Shown here piece by piece: positions 8,941-18,303 of a stretch of 56,139 bases of DNA. Below the pieces are notes generated by a model. It did not search any database and was not told the origin of the DNA. It saw only the letters and a program-made list of their open reading frames with translations. Source of the stretch: a gamma proteobacterium symbiont of Taylorina sp. (GTDB lineage: Bacteria > Pseudomonadota > Gammaproteobacteria > GRL18); assembly GCA_025655455.1 (NCBI GenBank), contig JAHXIV010000065.1, forward strand, positions 1 to 56,139, read 5' to 3'. Both the position numbers and the translations under genes were made by a program. The stretch's first letter is position 1; every line of letters starts with the position of its first letter.

Positions 8941-10542
8941 TTAAGGTTTAATTAATAATTTATGTCTGACATGTTCGGCAAAGCCGATGCCTGCTTCAGA
9001 ATAAAAATTATAGACAGAATTGGCACCAGCCTCTTTTAATGCTTTTATTTCATCATCATACATAGCAATTGCGGCAATATTCCCCTGAAAGAGCAGTTTT
9101 TTAAGGTGAGTAATTGCAGATAGGTTTTTATTAAAGTCAGGTAAACATAAAAAGACCATCGAAATATCGGATAGATCGATTTTACTCCAGAAGTCTCTGT
9201 CCATGACATCTGCGTATATGACTCTTCTTTTTTTTTCGATATGAATCTTGTGTAATTGAGCATGAAAATCAATCCCCGTAATTTGTTCAGGTTTATGAAA
9301 ATTTAAATTTTCATAAACACCAAGACCAATTCTTCCCATTCCAAATACTAAAATACTAGAACCGGAGATATCAACTGGCTGCTCATCTATTAAACGTTGA
9401 TCGGTTTGCCAGCATCTGAGTTGTGTGGAATAACGGGTATATAAATCATGTGCCAGAGTATTTAAAGGCGCTGAAATAATAAAAGTAACGGCCAGAGCAA
9501 TGGCGATAGTAATAAGCCATTCATTACTCATCCAGCCGTTACTAACACCAATAGCGCCGACGATAAGTCCAAATTCAGAGTAGTTTGCCAGACTAAGTGA
9601 AGTTAAAAATGAGGTACGGGTTCTTAATTTGGTTTTTATTAATAACCAGAAAAAAAAGATGACCTTAATAAACATAAAAATGGCCAAAATGCCGCCTAAT
9701 ATAAAATTATTGATTGATGGATCACCGGAAAGACCAATATTAATAAAAAATGCAACCAGAAATAAATCTTTAAAATTATAGAGTGTCTTGGATATTTCCC
9801 CGGCCTTTCCATGTCCGGCTAACAGGATGCCGAAAATTAAGGCTCCTAAATCTGCTTTCATATCAACCAGTTCAAATAGTGATGCGCCGCCAATGGCCAG
9901 TAATAAACTGTATAAAACGAGTAGTTCACCATGTTCAACCTGATCCATGATTTTATAAAATATTGGACGAATAAGGGGGAGGCCAAATAAGGCAAGCGCC
10001 CAGATAGAAGGGATTTTTCCTGTGGAGGCGGTAAGGAAAAATACGGCAACAATATCCTGCACAATAAGGATTCCAATACTGATTTGGGCGTAAAGAGCAC
10101 CCATATCATTTTTTCCTTCCAGTACCTTAACAGCAAATACCGTACTGGAAAAACTTAAAGCAAAAGCGATCAGTAGAATATTCCATATATTAAGATTGGA
10201 AAAACTGCTCAGATTGGTATAACTTAATAGTAAAAATAATGAGCCATAAATAATAATGGTGATTAGCATGTGAGCAGAGGCAACTCCCCATATTTGAACT
10301 CTGAGCAGGCTTTTTAGATCCAGCTTTAAGCCAATGGTAAATAACATCAGCGTAACGCCAAGATCGGCAAGTTCCTGCAGTGCATGAGTGCTTTCTATGC
10401 CATAAGCTTTGAATGCAAAGCCGGCGACTAAAAATCCGACCATAGGGGGGAGACCAACCTTAAAAGCAGCAAATCCCAGTAGGAAAATAACGGCCAGTAG
10501 TTCAGCTTCTGATAATGAAATAGCAATCCAGCTTATATCCAT
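8941..10542 (-). CDS. CPA2 cation:proton antiporter with NAD-binding TrkA-N domain (KefB/YbaL-like)
   Basis: A 533-residue inner-membrane protein. About 12 hydrophobic segments fill residues 1-380, with the CPA2 repeats (FKVGLPPMVGFLVAGFAF and LGVTLMLFTIGLKLDL). It is followed by a RossmannoidTrkA-N domain beginning ILVFGMGRIGLGVY (GxGxxG at about 400). Such proteins exchange K+ or Na+ for H+ and are gated by a nucleotide or glutathione signal. A second C-terminal TrkA-C domain is missing, as in the YbaL/KefB-short forms. It is transcribed alone. Confidence 0.88.
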   Translation of the reverse strand: MDISWIAISLSEAELLAVIFLLGFAAFKVGLPPMVGFLVAGFAFKAYGIESTHALQELADLGVTLMLFTIGLKLDLKSLLRVQIWGVASAHMLITIIIYGSLFLLLSYTNLSSFSNLNIWNILLIAFALSFSSTVFAVKVLEGKNDMGALYAQISIGILIVQDIVAVFFLTASTGKIPSIWALALFGLPLIRPIFYKIMDQVEHGELLVLYSLLLAIGGASLFELVDMKADLGALIFGILLAGHGKAGEISKTLYNFKDLFLVAFFINIGLSGDPSINNFILGGILAIFMFIKVIFFFWLLIKTKLRTRTSFLTSLSLANYSEFGLIVGAIGVSNGWMSNEWLITIAIALAVTFIISAPLNTLAHDLYTRYSTQLRCWQTDQRLIDEQPVDISGSSILVFGMGRIGLGVYENLNFHKPEQITGIDFHAQLHKIHIEKKRRVIYADVMDRDFWSKIDLSDISMVFLCLPDFNKNLSAITHLKKLLFQGNIAAIAMYDDEIKALKEAGANSVYNFYSEAGIGFAEHVRHKLLIKP

Positions 10543-10643
10543 AATAATATACTCGTATGTGACTATGTCATTTATTCTAGGTTAAATGTTATGGAAGATA
10601 AACAGAAAAATTGTTTAATTGTTGCTTACAATTATAAGTATAG

Positions 10644-10771
10644 TGGACCCCGAAAACTGGACAATAGGTTAAGATATAATAGCTACCCTAAAGAGGACAG
10701 GTCAATGAAACAATTTACACCAGAATTAGAAGAAGTAAAGAGCCTTCAGCCAACATCATTTGTAGTAACAT
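10644..10771 (+). mobile_element. IS3-family left-end remnant
   Basis: The sequence at 10644-10663 (tggaccccgaaaactggaca) is a typical IS3-family terminal repeat. It is followed at the right distance by the aagaggacagg leader and an ATG with the first ~12 residues of an OrfA-like frame (MKQFTPELEEVK). The rest of the transposase is missing. The open frame 10591-10773 that runs through it has no coding meaning. Confidence 0.65.
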
Positions 10772-11001
10772 AAAATTTCTATAAATGATGGAGGATAAAT
10801 TTTTATTACTTAGAAGTAATTCAGCATTAAATTTAGTATTGAATCATAGAAATCTCGATGATTACTGTGCTTTCATTGTTGTGTGAGTCTAATGATATAA
10901 ATAAATGATAATTGTACAATAAATAAAGTATAATTATTAGTTTTATTTTGTTATTATCAAGTTACATTTTATTAAAGAAATTATCTAAATAGTATTGATC
11001 T
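10772..11001. other. AT-rich intergenic region
   Basis: Between the IS3 remnant and the next gene I see no gene, clear terminator or repeat. The DNA is very AT-rich. A possible -10 box (TATAAT) near 10930 could serve the C39-like gene. Confidence 0.4.
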
Positions 11002-11418
11002 ATGACTATTGTTCAGGAAGACATTACTGGTTGTGGAATTGCTTCTGTAGCAAATATTGTTGAACTACCATATAAAACAGTAATGGATAAAGCAAACTCA
11101 TTGGGTATTTTTGTAGATGATGAAGCACTTTTTTCTGATACTAAATATGTTCGAAAAGTGCTCAGAGAGTATAATATCCAAATATCGATAACTGAAACAC
11201 CATTTAAGTCATGGAAATCTTTACCTGACTTAGCTCTACTGTCCATTAAACACTATACAGAAAATAATCGACATTACTGGCACTGGGTTGTATTTAAAAG
11301 AGAACAAGGTAATCCTTTTGTTTTAGATTCCGCAGCATATTTAAAAAATAATGAAAGAACTGATTTTAATGCCATGAAACCAGAATGGTATATTGAAGTA
11401 TTAAAAGCGACTGTGTAA
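11002..11418 (+). CDS. C39-like cysteine peptidase family protein
   Basis: A 138-residue protein with a papain-like C39 arrangement: catalytic Cys in QEDITGCGIASVANI (residues 5-19), His in RHYWHWVVFKRE (about 91-102), and Asp in VLDSA just after. The oxyanion Gln is also present (Q5). It has no signal peptide or membrane segment, so it is not a bacteriocin exporter but a free-standing member. It is followed after 13 bp by the DksA-like gene and then the YjdF-like gene, all rightward and probably one operon. Its substrate is unknown. Confidence 0.75.
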   Translation: MTIVQEDITGCGIASVANIVELPYKTVMDKANSLGIFVDDEALFSDTKYVRKVLREYNIQISITETPFKSWKSLPDLALLSIKHYTENNRHYWHWVVFKREQGNPFVLDSAAYLKNNERTDFNAMKPEWYIEVLKATV

Positions 11419-11431
11419 AAAAGAAAAGATC

Positions 11432-11779
11432 ATGGATGAAGGTAAACTTGAACAAATAAGGCAATTACTTCTTAAAATTAAAGTTGATCTGCAAGAGCAG
11501 GAGAAAAACTTTAAAGAAGATGCTAACCCGGTGGAACTCGATCAGACTAAAGTTGGTCGAATTTCTCGTATGGATGCCATGCAGATACAACAAATGGCTC
11601 TTGATGCTTCAAGGAGACGTCAACTCCAGCTTGTAAAAGCAGATAGTGCACTTAAAAGAATTGAATCCAGTGATTATGGTTATTGTTTAAGCTGTGATGA
11701 AGAAATTGATATCCGTAGACTCATGGTCGACCCAAGCAACACACTATGCATAATCTGTGCTGAGAAAATGGATGCTTAG
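11432..11779 (+). CDS. TraR/DksA-type zinc-finger protein
   Basis: A 115-residue protein with an N-terminal coiled coil and a C-terminal four-Cys zinc finger (YCLSCDEEIDIRRLMVDP, then CIICAEKM). Family members insert into the RNA polymerase secondary channel and alter promoter selection, often with ppGpp. The coiled-coil tip has no DxxDxA motif that I can see, so it is unlikely to be DksA itself. It ends 6 bp before the next gene. Confidence 0.85.
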   Translation: MDEGKLEQIRQLLLKIKVDLQEQEKNFKEDANPVELDQTKVGRISRMDAMQIQQMALDASRRRQLQLVKADSALKRIESSDYGYCLSCDEEIDIRRLMVDPSNTLCIICAEKMDA

Positions 11780-11785
11780 ATTATC

Positions 11786-12376
11786 ATGATTAAGTATATT
11801 TGGATCGGCATCTTTACTCTTATCTTAATCTGGTCGGGAATCAATCCCAAAGATTATTTTACATGGTTTTTAGAAGTTCTTCCGGCAGTAATTGCCGTGC
11901 TGGTATTGGTGCTAACTTATCAAACATTTAAATTAACTCCCTTAGTCTATTCTTTGATATTAATCCATTGCATCATATTGATGGTTGGAGGACATTACAC
12001 TTATGCAGAAGTGCCGTTCTTTAATGGGGTATCAGAATTATCACGCAATAATTTTGATAAAGTGGGGCATTTTGCGCAAGGATTTGTACCTGCAATGGTT
12101 GCCAGAGAAGTCATTATAAGAAAGCAGATTATAAGTGGGCAAAGATGGCAGCCATTTTTTATCATTTCATTCTGTTTAGCTTTCAGTGCTTTTTATGAGT
12201 TAATTGAATGGTGGGTGGCATTACTGGTTGGTGAAGATGCAGAGGCTTTTTTAGGAACACAGGGATATGTCTGGGATACACAGTCAGATATGGGCTTTGC
12301 TCTATTGGGTGCAATTGTTAGCTTAACGCTGCTAAGCAAATTACATGATGCTCAGCTGACTAAATTCTTAAAATAG
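11786..12376 (+). CDS. YjdF-like inner-membrane protein (DUF2238)
   Basis: A 196-residue protein with about five to six transmembrane segments. It shows the DUF2238 hallmarks: NFDKVGHFAQGFVPAMVAREV, AFSAFYELIEWWVAL and YVWDTQSDMGFALLGA, with conserved His, Glu and Asp residues in the membrane. The function of the family is unknown. It is the last gene of the rightward C39-DksA-YjdF set. Confidence 0.88.
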   Translation: MIKYIWIGIFTLILIWSGINPKDYFTWFLEVLPAVIAVLVLVLTYQTFKLTPLVYSLILIHCIILMVGGHYTYAEVPFFNGVSELSRNNFDKVGHFAQGFVPAMVAREVIIRKQIISGQRWQPFFIISFCLAFSAFYELIEWWVALLVGEDAEAFLGTQGYVWDTQSDMGFALLGAIVSLTLLSKLHDAQLTKFLK

Positions 12377-12488
12377 TCGAACTTAATCCACAAACCTTGT
12401 GGATAGCTTTATTAATAAGTTTGAATAACAGTATCAAAATAGTGTTATTATTAACTCTGATATTATTTGCTTAAATTCTATACAACGA

Positions 12489-12535
12489 AAACCTATTGAA
12501 ATTAAATTTCTTATTAATTCAATAGCTTAGGTTTT
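12489..12535 (+). terminator. Possible terminator hairpin after the yjdF-like gene
   Basis: AAAACCTATTGAA is answered by TTCAATAG...AGGTTTTT about 20 bp later, ending in a T-run. The arms are AT-rich and slightly imperfect, so strength is uncertain. The spot, 110 bp after the operon's last stop, is plausible. Confidence 0.4.
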
Positions 12536-12779
12536 TCCGGTTTTCCCTATTGACAAAAATGATACTTAATTAACTTCTAGTATTCTCTATCAGAAAGAAT
12601 AAAATTATGATTTCCTATCGGATGAGCTAACATGAGTCAAATACAACACATCACATTCCTTTTTCCAATATTGTTATTAGTACGGCAGCTAATGCCAATG
12701 GTTTCCTATTCAGCTATTTTTCATTTAACAAACTTACCCAATTATCATCGAGATCCTTTCCGCTTGAACGCAAGTTATA

Positions 12780-13110
12780 AAAACTGTAAAGAAGAGGGTC
12801 GGCCCGTCGAAGCCGCCATACAGGTGGAGGCTTCAAACCACCTCGTCAATGTTTTGGAAAAACTGGCGTAAACTCCCAACCAAAGTGACTAACCTTCTAA
12901 AACTTGGTGTAAACAAACTATTGGCATAGCTTGAAAACGGAAGGGATCAATAAGGGTCTTACTGATCAATATCTAAGGGATTTAGGACTCATTTCCTTAA
13001 AACAGAAGAAGGTTGTTATTCATTATCCGCATTAATGAACCGCCCCTTGCGGAACTGCATGAGGGGTGGTATAGGGGCTGGAGGTGAGAGACTTCTGGCT
13101 ACCCGATTTA
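12780..13110 (+). mobile_element. Group II intron remnant: end of the intron-encoded protein plus domains V and VI
   Basis: Broken frames give maturase C-terminus-like sequence: MFWKNWRKLPTKVTNLLKLG near 12850-12915 and TDQYLRDLGLISLK near 12960-13005. Directly after the protein's stop comes a domain V hairpin (13023-13060), in which ACCGCCCC pairs with GGGGTGGT around a bulge. Then a domain VI stem ends in GGCTACCCGAT near 13107, the usual intron 3' end. The reverse transcriptase body is absent, so this is a dead 5'-truncated copy. The open frame 12632-12871 partly overlaps it and is not a real gene. Confidence 0.7.
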
Positions 13111-13116
13111 GGCTTT

Positions 13117-13626
13117 TTATAACCAATATTTTGGATAGCTACGCTCCGTTGAAAGATTATTGTAAAACAGTGCAATGATCACTAACAGAATAGCACCCAG
13201 CAATGTTGGAGTAAATAGAAACTCCCAGTTTGCACCAACCAAAAACACGATAAATGGATTAGACCCAGCTGGTGGATGAGGAACTCTTAAAAGTTGCATT
13301 AGTGATAAAGCTGTTGCTAAAGAAAGAGCCATGCTCCACCACTCAGGACTGATAAAGTGAAGAAATGCAAGGCCGACCAATGTAGAAACAAAGTGTCCAC
13401 CAATTACGTTGCGGGGTTGAGCAAATGGGGTATCTGGCAGTATGAACAAGACAAAAATTGATGCACCAAAAGATCCTAAAACTAACGGTTGTTTGGTAAG
13501 GTATGCCAAAAAAGTAATTACGGCAGCAGCTAAAAATGCACCCAACCAGATATAGGCAACTTGACGTAAGGGGGGTGATGGGGGCAATAGTGCGGACATC
13601 CCTTTGAATTTTTGAAAATATGACAT
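13117..13626 (-). CDS. HPP family membrane protein
   Basis: A 169-residue protein with four transmembrane segments and the family-naming motif: LLRVPHPPAGSNPFIVFL. GSFGASIFVLF and RNVIGGHFVSTLVGLAFLHF are further HPP landmarks. Some members have been linked to nitrite transport; here the substrate is unknown. It lies 53 bp downstream of the tetR gene in the same direction. The intergenic DNA carries a half-site (GTTTGG) of the TetR operator, so regulation by that protein is likely. Confidence 0.85.
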   Translation of the reverse strand: MSYFQKFKGMSALLPPSPPLRQVAYIWLGAFLAAAVITFLAYLTKQPLVLGSFGASIFVLFILPDTPFAQPRNVIGGHFVSTLVGLAFLHFISPEWWSMALSLATALSLMQLLRVPHPPAGSNPFIVFLVGANWEFLFTPTLLGAILLVIIALFYNNLSTERSYPKYWL

Positions 13627-13679
13627 GGTATTTCTCCTTATATAAAACTAACGATTGTTTGGTATAATTGGCAAATATT

Positions 13680-14237
13680 TTATGATAGCAACTTGAGTAT
13701 TCCTTTGTTCTGAACTTTGAATACATCAGAAGTACCATAAAGGCGCATTAACATAATACTCCCTTGTGTACTTGAAACAACTTGCATTGCTTTTTCTTTG
13801 GCTTTTTGCTCGCCAAGTTCAGATTTTAATATTTCATAAATAGCATCCTCCCAATGGTTAAAGTAATCTATAATTTCTTTTTTAAGCAAAGGTATATTAT
13901 TGGAAATTTCAAGAGCAAAATTACCTAACAAACAGCCACCCTCACTATTTAAAAAATAATCTTCAACACCTTTTGTAAATAAACGGAGTTTTTCTTTTGG
14001 TGGTAGGTTGTTTACATATGCGATAGAGAAGATTTCTTTATTAAAGATTTCGTGAATATATTTCAAGCATTCCAAGGCCAATTCTTCTTTGCTCTTGAAA
14101 TGGTAATAGATACTCCCTTTAATAAGCCCACACGCATCACCAATATTGGCCATAGTGGTACTATAGTATCCATGTACCTTAAATAGGTGAATACTTTTCT
14201 TGATGATTGATTCTCTATCTGTTTTCGTAATTGGCAT
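13680..14237 (-). CDS. TetR family transcriptional regulator
   Basis: A 185-residue repressor. The N-terminal HTH (IIKKSIHLFKVHGYYSTTMANIGDACGLIKGSIYYHFKSKEELALE) is a textbook TetR domain. The C-terminal half is a TetR_C-like ligand-binding bundle (RLFTKGVEDYFLNSEGGCLLGN, resembling AcuR/NemR-type regulators). A CCAAAC-ggtt-GTTTGG palindrome lies 11 bp upstream of the start, which fits autoregulation and control of the HPP gene behind it. Confidence 0.9.
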   Translation of the reverse strand: MPITKTDRESIIKKSIHLFKVHGYYSTTMANIGDACGLIKGSIYYHFKSKEELALECLKYIHEIFNKEIFSIAYVNNLPPKEKLRLFTKGVEDYFLNSEGGCLLGNFALEISNNIPLLKKEIIDYFNHWEDAIYEILKSELGEQKAKEKAMQVVSSTQGSIMLMRLYGTSDVFKVQNKGILKLLS

Positions 14238-14247
14238 TTTAGTGTTT

Positions 14248-14263
14248 CCAAACGGTTGTTTGG
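14248..14263. promoter_or_regulatory. TetR operator palindrome
   Basis: ccaaacggttgtttgg, 6-bp arms around 4 bp, sits between the tetR start and its promoter. A GTTTGG half-site recurs at about 13656 upstream of the HPP gene. Confidence 0.6.
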
Positions 14264-14310
14264 TAAATTATAACAAATGATGCTGTTTTTTTAAAGCCTA
14301 ACGTTCAATT

Positions 14311-14408
14311 GAGTGTTCACAGGGACAAAGGAAAGAGGTGATTAAAAATGAAACTCTTTCTCAACACTCAGAACTTTTTAAAAGTCGCTGAGTCCCTGTG
14401 ATACACTC
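14311..14408. repeat. 98-bp element with near-perfect 16/17-bp inverted ends
   Basis: gagtgttcacagggac at 14311-14326 is the complement of gtccctgtgatacactc at 14392-14408 apart from one extra base. The inside (gaaagag...ctctttc) also folds back. It resembles a miniature inverted-repeat element or a long hairpin RNA. It lies between the tetR operator and the XRE fragment. Confidence 0.5.
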
Positions 14409-14433
14409 CGATTGCTTGTTGTGCTGTATTGAT

Positions 14434-14630
14434 TAGTTATGAACGAGCTTATTTTCTAAATGACAACCAACTGCTTTTGCATATTTCCACAGAGTAGTGA
14501 TTGAAGGAGAGTGTTGTTTATTGCCACCACCATTTTCAAGTCTTGCTATTGCAGGAGTTTTTGTTCCCATGAGTTCTGCAGCATCAGATTGAGTAAACTT
14601 CAGTTTGTAAAGAGCACTGGTTTGTATGGA
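14434..14630 (-). pseudogene. XRE-family HTH (HigA-like) fragment without a start
   Basis: The minus strand reads KFTQSDAAELMGTKTPAIAR, then LENGGGNKQHSPSITTLWKY and ending HLENKLVHN, a HigA-type antitoxin helix-turn-helix. Upstream of LYKLKF the frame runs into a stop without an ATG, so the N-terminus is lost. No toxin partner is adjacent. Confidence 0.6.
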
Positions 14631-14662
14631 GATAATTTACTTTTTAGTTTACACTTTTAGTT

Positions 14663-17600
14663 ATGTTATTTTCTAAATGGATAAATACAATTATTAAGCA
14701 GCAAATCTTAAGAGTCATTAGCTTATTTATCCTGTTTGTTTGTAACCTTCCAATGCAATCAATTGCTATGGAATTTCAGATCCTCACAGAAGAATTTCCT
14801 CCCTATAATCACAAAAAAAATGGTGAGCTGTTGGGCATTTCAACTGAGATAACACGTGAAATGCTTAAACGTCTGGGTCATCCAGACAATATACAGATTG
14901 CACCATGGTTTGAAGCATATAACAAAGCTCGACATGATAATAATATTATTCTTTTTTCAACCACACGAACACCTGCACGTGAAAAATTGTTTAAATGGGT
15001 TGGACCATTGGTTCCAAACAATACGGTATTATTTTCCCGGAAGAATTCAGGTTACGTAATAAATAACCTGGAAGAGGCAAAAAAAATAAAAACTATTGGT
15101 GTTTATAAGGATGATTTTGGTGAATTATTACTTAAAAGCAAAGCATTTAATAATTTGCAATCAGTTATGGATAATTGGAAAAATATAACTAAATTAGTCA
15201 ATGGTGAAATTGAACTATGGGTTGCAAATGAGCTTACAGGAAAATATATGGCACGGGAGAAAGGCTATTCTAATGATATAGAAAAAGTTTATGACGTGCA
15301 AAAAGATTACATGTATTTGGCTTTTAGTAAAACAACTCCTGATGAAGTGATTAATAAATGGCAGAACACACTGGATGAGATTAAATCAGATGGAACCTAT
15401 GCCCAGATATTTAGTAACTGGATTATGTTTTCATATTCAGATGTCCTTAAGCCAAAAAACTCAACCACCATACAGCTCTCTGCAGAAGAGATAAAATGGA
15501 TTAAAGAACATCCACAAATTCGTGTAGCGCCTGATCCAGATTATGCTCCTTTCCAATTTACTGATACAAAGGGTAAATCACAAGGTCTGGCAAATGATTA
15601 TTTAGCCTTAATAGAAAAAAAGTTAGGCATACAGTTTGATATGGTACATACCAATAGCTGGAGTGAATCACTTGAAGCTGTAAAAAATCACCATGCAGAT
15701 ATGGTGGTGGTTGCAGCAAAAACAGCTGTTCGAGGAAAATATATGTCGTTTACTTCTGCCTATGCAGCATTTCCTGATGTCATTATTACTCGAAAAAATA
15801 ACCCGGTGATATCATCTATTGTTGAATTATATGGAAAGAAACTTGCCACTGTTGAAGGTTTTGCAATTAATGATTACATTACTAAATACTATCCAGAGAT
15901 AAAGCTGGTTTTTAAAGATAATGTGGCATCGGTATTAAATGGTGTTTCTATGGGAGAATATGATGCAACAGTATTAAATGTTGCCACTGCCAGTCATGCC
16001 ATTGAACAGGAAAAAATTACCAACCTTCGAGTAGATGGAGATACCGGCTTTACATATAAACTCTCATTTGCATCACGAAAAGATTGGCCCAGACTTAATC
16101 GATTGTTAGAAAAAGCATTAAATAGCATTACTGGAACAGAAAGAAAAATGCTATTACGAAAGTGGATATCTGTATCCTATACCACTACAGAAAAAAATAA
16201 AGACAGTAAAACAGTTATTTTGACTGATGAAGAAAAAGCATGGCTCCAGGAACATCAGATTATTACATCAGCACCTGATCCTAATTGGGCTCCAGTGGAG
16301 TTTTTTGATGAAAATGGGAAATACTCAGGAATGACAGCTGATTATATTGAAATTTTACAGAAAAGACTTGGAGTTAAATTTCACCTAATCCGTTTGGATA
16401 GTTGGGATGACATCCTTAAAAAAGCGAGTGCCGGTGAAATAGATATGCTTACTGCTGCTGCTGTCACACCAAATCGAAAGAAAAATCTGCTCTTTACTGA
16501 ACCTTATTTAAAATTGCGTTCAGTGATTGTTGTCAATAATAAAGAGACTGATAATCTTACCATGGAAGACTTAAACGGTAAGGTCGTTACAGTTGTTTCT
16601 GGATATGCAAATCAGGAGTATATGCAAAATGAATACCCTAAAATTCATCTTAAATTGATCTCTAGCGTACAAGAGGGTTTACGTCAGGTATCCTATGGTA
16701 AGGCATATGCATTTATAGGAAGTATTGCTACCGTATCCTATATTATAGAAAAAGAGGTAATGGCAAATTTACGTATTGCTGGAGAGGCTGGTTATATGTG
16801 GAATTTGAGTTTTGCTTCTTATAAAGGTCAACCAATTTTGCATCAGATTTTATCTAAAGGACTTGCATCAATCACAAAAGAGGAACACCAGAAGATTTTT
16901 TCAAAATGGATTATAGTATCAAAAGCAGCATGGAAACCCAGTAGAAATCAACTTATTGCTTTACTGATGATACTTGCTGTTATATTTGTTATATCCATTT
17001 TTATATGGAATAGATTATTGGTCAGACAGGTCAGGCAACGAACAATAAAACTGAATGAAACATTAGCTGTATCTGAAGAGTTGAGAAAAAAAGCGGATAA
17101 AGCACAACTTTTAGCAGAGCAGTCACAACGCATAGCAGAGCAGGCTAACTTATCTAAGTCACGTTTTTTTGCCGCTGCAAGTCATGATTTAAGACAACCA
17201 TTGCACGCACTTGGCCTGTTTATTTCAGCTTTAAAACAAAACTATAATAAGCGTAATAAAGAAAAAGATGATGTCATTTTTGATATGATTCATAAGAGCT
17301 TATCCAGCCAAAAAGAATTATTTAATTCAGTGTTAGATGCCTCGAAATTAGATGCAGGTGTCATTCAGGCTGATATCAAAAATTTTGCTCTTAGCCCATT
17401 CTCACAAGAGTTAGAAAGTGAGTTTAGTACACTGGCAGAAGATAAAAATTTGCTTTTCGCTATGAAGATTGAGTCCGAACTCATCGTTTCCAGTGATGAG
17501 TTGCTGTTAAAACGAGTGCTAAGAAATTTGTTAAATAATGCCATACGTTATACCCGGGAGGGTAGTATACAAGTCAATATTCGAAGTTTAGAAAATAACA

Positions 17601-18271
17601 TTGAGTTTTCAGTCAGTGATACGGGTTCAGGTATCTCTGCACAGGAGCAGGATAATGTTTTTACTGAATTTTACCAAATAAAGCAAACAGATAAAAAAAC
17701 CGCCAATGACTCACAAAAAGGCCTCGGTCTGGGTTTATCAATCGTTGTCAAATTAGTTGGCTTATTAGGAACTAAAATTAAGCTGGTTTCAGAGCTTGGA
17801 AAAGGCAGTATATTCAGCTTTATTTTACCAAAGGGCTTAAGTGACAGTGTTGTCGAACGAAGGCTTAATCGGGAGCGTTTAAATAATTGGGATTTAACAG
17901 GGACCAAAATTTTGATTATTGATGATGATGAGGCTATTTTATATGCGATGAAATGCCAGTTAGAGTCCTGGGAATGTCAGGCTAATACCTATACTAATCA
18001 CTTTGATTGTTTGACCCATATTAAAGAGCAGAATTATCAACCCGATTTAGTTCTTATGGATTATCGTTTAGATAATGGAATTAAAGGGACAGAGGTTATT
18101 CCTTTATTATTGACTGAGCTGCAAATGGATGTTCCCGTGATTATCATTTCAGCAGATACCGCAGCTGATGTTATTGAGGAAATTAATCAAACCGGATTTC
18201 AATTATTGCATAAACCTGTGAGTCCTGCTGTTTTACGTATGTCGATACAGAAAAAATTAAGAGAAACATGA
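14663..18271 (+). CDS. Hybrid sensor histidine kinase with three periplasmic solute-binding domains
   Basis: A 1202-residue inner-membrane sensor. Residues 1-35 are a signal peptide or first membrane segment. Three SBP_bac_3 modules follow (about 37-260, 285-505 and 530-750); the last two share the patterns APDPDYAPFQF and APDPNWAPVEF. A membrane segment lies at about 767-787, then a coiled coil, a HisKA box AASHDLRQPLHALG with the phospho-His near 841, an HATPase domain (LLNNAIRYTREG; GLGLGLSIV), and a receiver domain with the phospho-Asp near 1133 (LVLMDYR). This is a BvgS-like layout with one extra sensor module. It probably signals to the convergent NarL-type regulator. Confidence 0.93.
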   Translation: MLFSKWINTIIKQQILRVISLFILFVCNLPMQSIAMEFQILTEEFPPYNHKKNGELLGISTEITREMLKRLGHPDNIQIAPWFEAYNKARHDNNIILFSTTRTPAREKLFKWVGPLVPNNTVLFSRKNSGYVINNLEEAKKIKTIGVYKDDFGELLLKSKAFNNLQSVMDNWKNITKLVNGEIELWVANELTGKYMAREKGYSNDIEKVYDVQKDYMYLAFSKTTPDEVINKWQNTLDEIKSDGTYAQIFSNWIMFSYSDVLKPKNSTTIQLSAEEIKWIKEHPQIRVAPDPDYAPFQFTDTKGKSQGLANDYLALIEKKLGIQFDMVHTNSWSESLEAVKNHHADMVVVAAKTAVRGKYMSFTSAYAAFPDVIITRKNNPVISSIVELYGKKLATVEGFAINDYITKYYPEIKLVFKDNVASVLNGVSMGEYDATVLNVATASHAIEQEKITNLRVDGDTGFTYKLSFASRKDWPRLNRLLEKALNSITGTERKMLLRKWISVSYTTTEKNKDSKTVILTDEEKAWLQEHQIITSAPDPNWAPVEFFDENGKYSGMTADYIEILQKRLGVKFHLIRLDSWDDILKKASAGEIDMLTAAAVTPNRKKNLLFTEPYLKLRSVIVVNNKETDNLTMEDLNGKVVTVVSGYANQEYMQNEYPKIHLKLISSVQEGLRQVSYGKAYAFIGSIATVSYIIEKEVMANLRIAGEAGYMWNLSFASYKGQPILHQILSKGLASITKEEHQKIFSKWIIVSKAAWKPSRNQLIALLMILAVIFVISIFIWNRLLVRQVRQRTIKLNETLAVSEELRKKADKAQLLAEQSQRIAEQANLSKSRFFAAASHDLRQPLHALGLFISALKQNYNKRNKEKDDVIFDMIHKSLSSQKELFNSVLDASKLDAGVIQADIKNFALSPFSQELESEFSTLAEDKNLLFAMKIESELIVSSDELLLKRVLRNLLNNAIRYTREGSIQVNIRSLENNIEFSVSDTGSGISAQEQDNVFTEFYQIKQTDKKTANDSQKGLGLGLSIVVKLVGLLGTKIKLVSELGKGSIFSFILPKGLSDSVVERRLNRERLNNWDLTGTKILIIDDDEAILYAMKCQLESWECQANTYTNHFDCLTHIKEQNYQPDLVLMDYRLDNGIKGTEVIPLLLTELQMDVPVIIISADTAADVIEEINQTGFQLLHKPVSPAVLRMSIQKKLRET

Positions 18272-18303
18272 GTTAGTTGCTCATTATAATCTCTTACAAC
18301 TCA

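Noticed and set aside
12632..12871. A 79-residue open frame
   Set aside because: Its second half overlaps group II maturase remains in another frame, and the first half has no family pattern.
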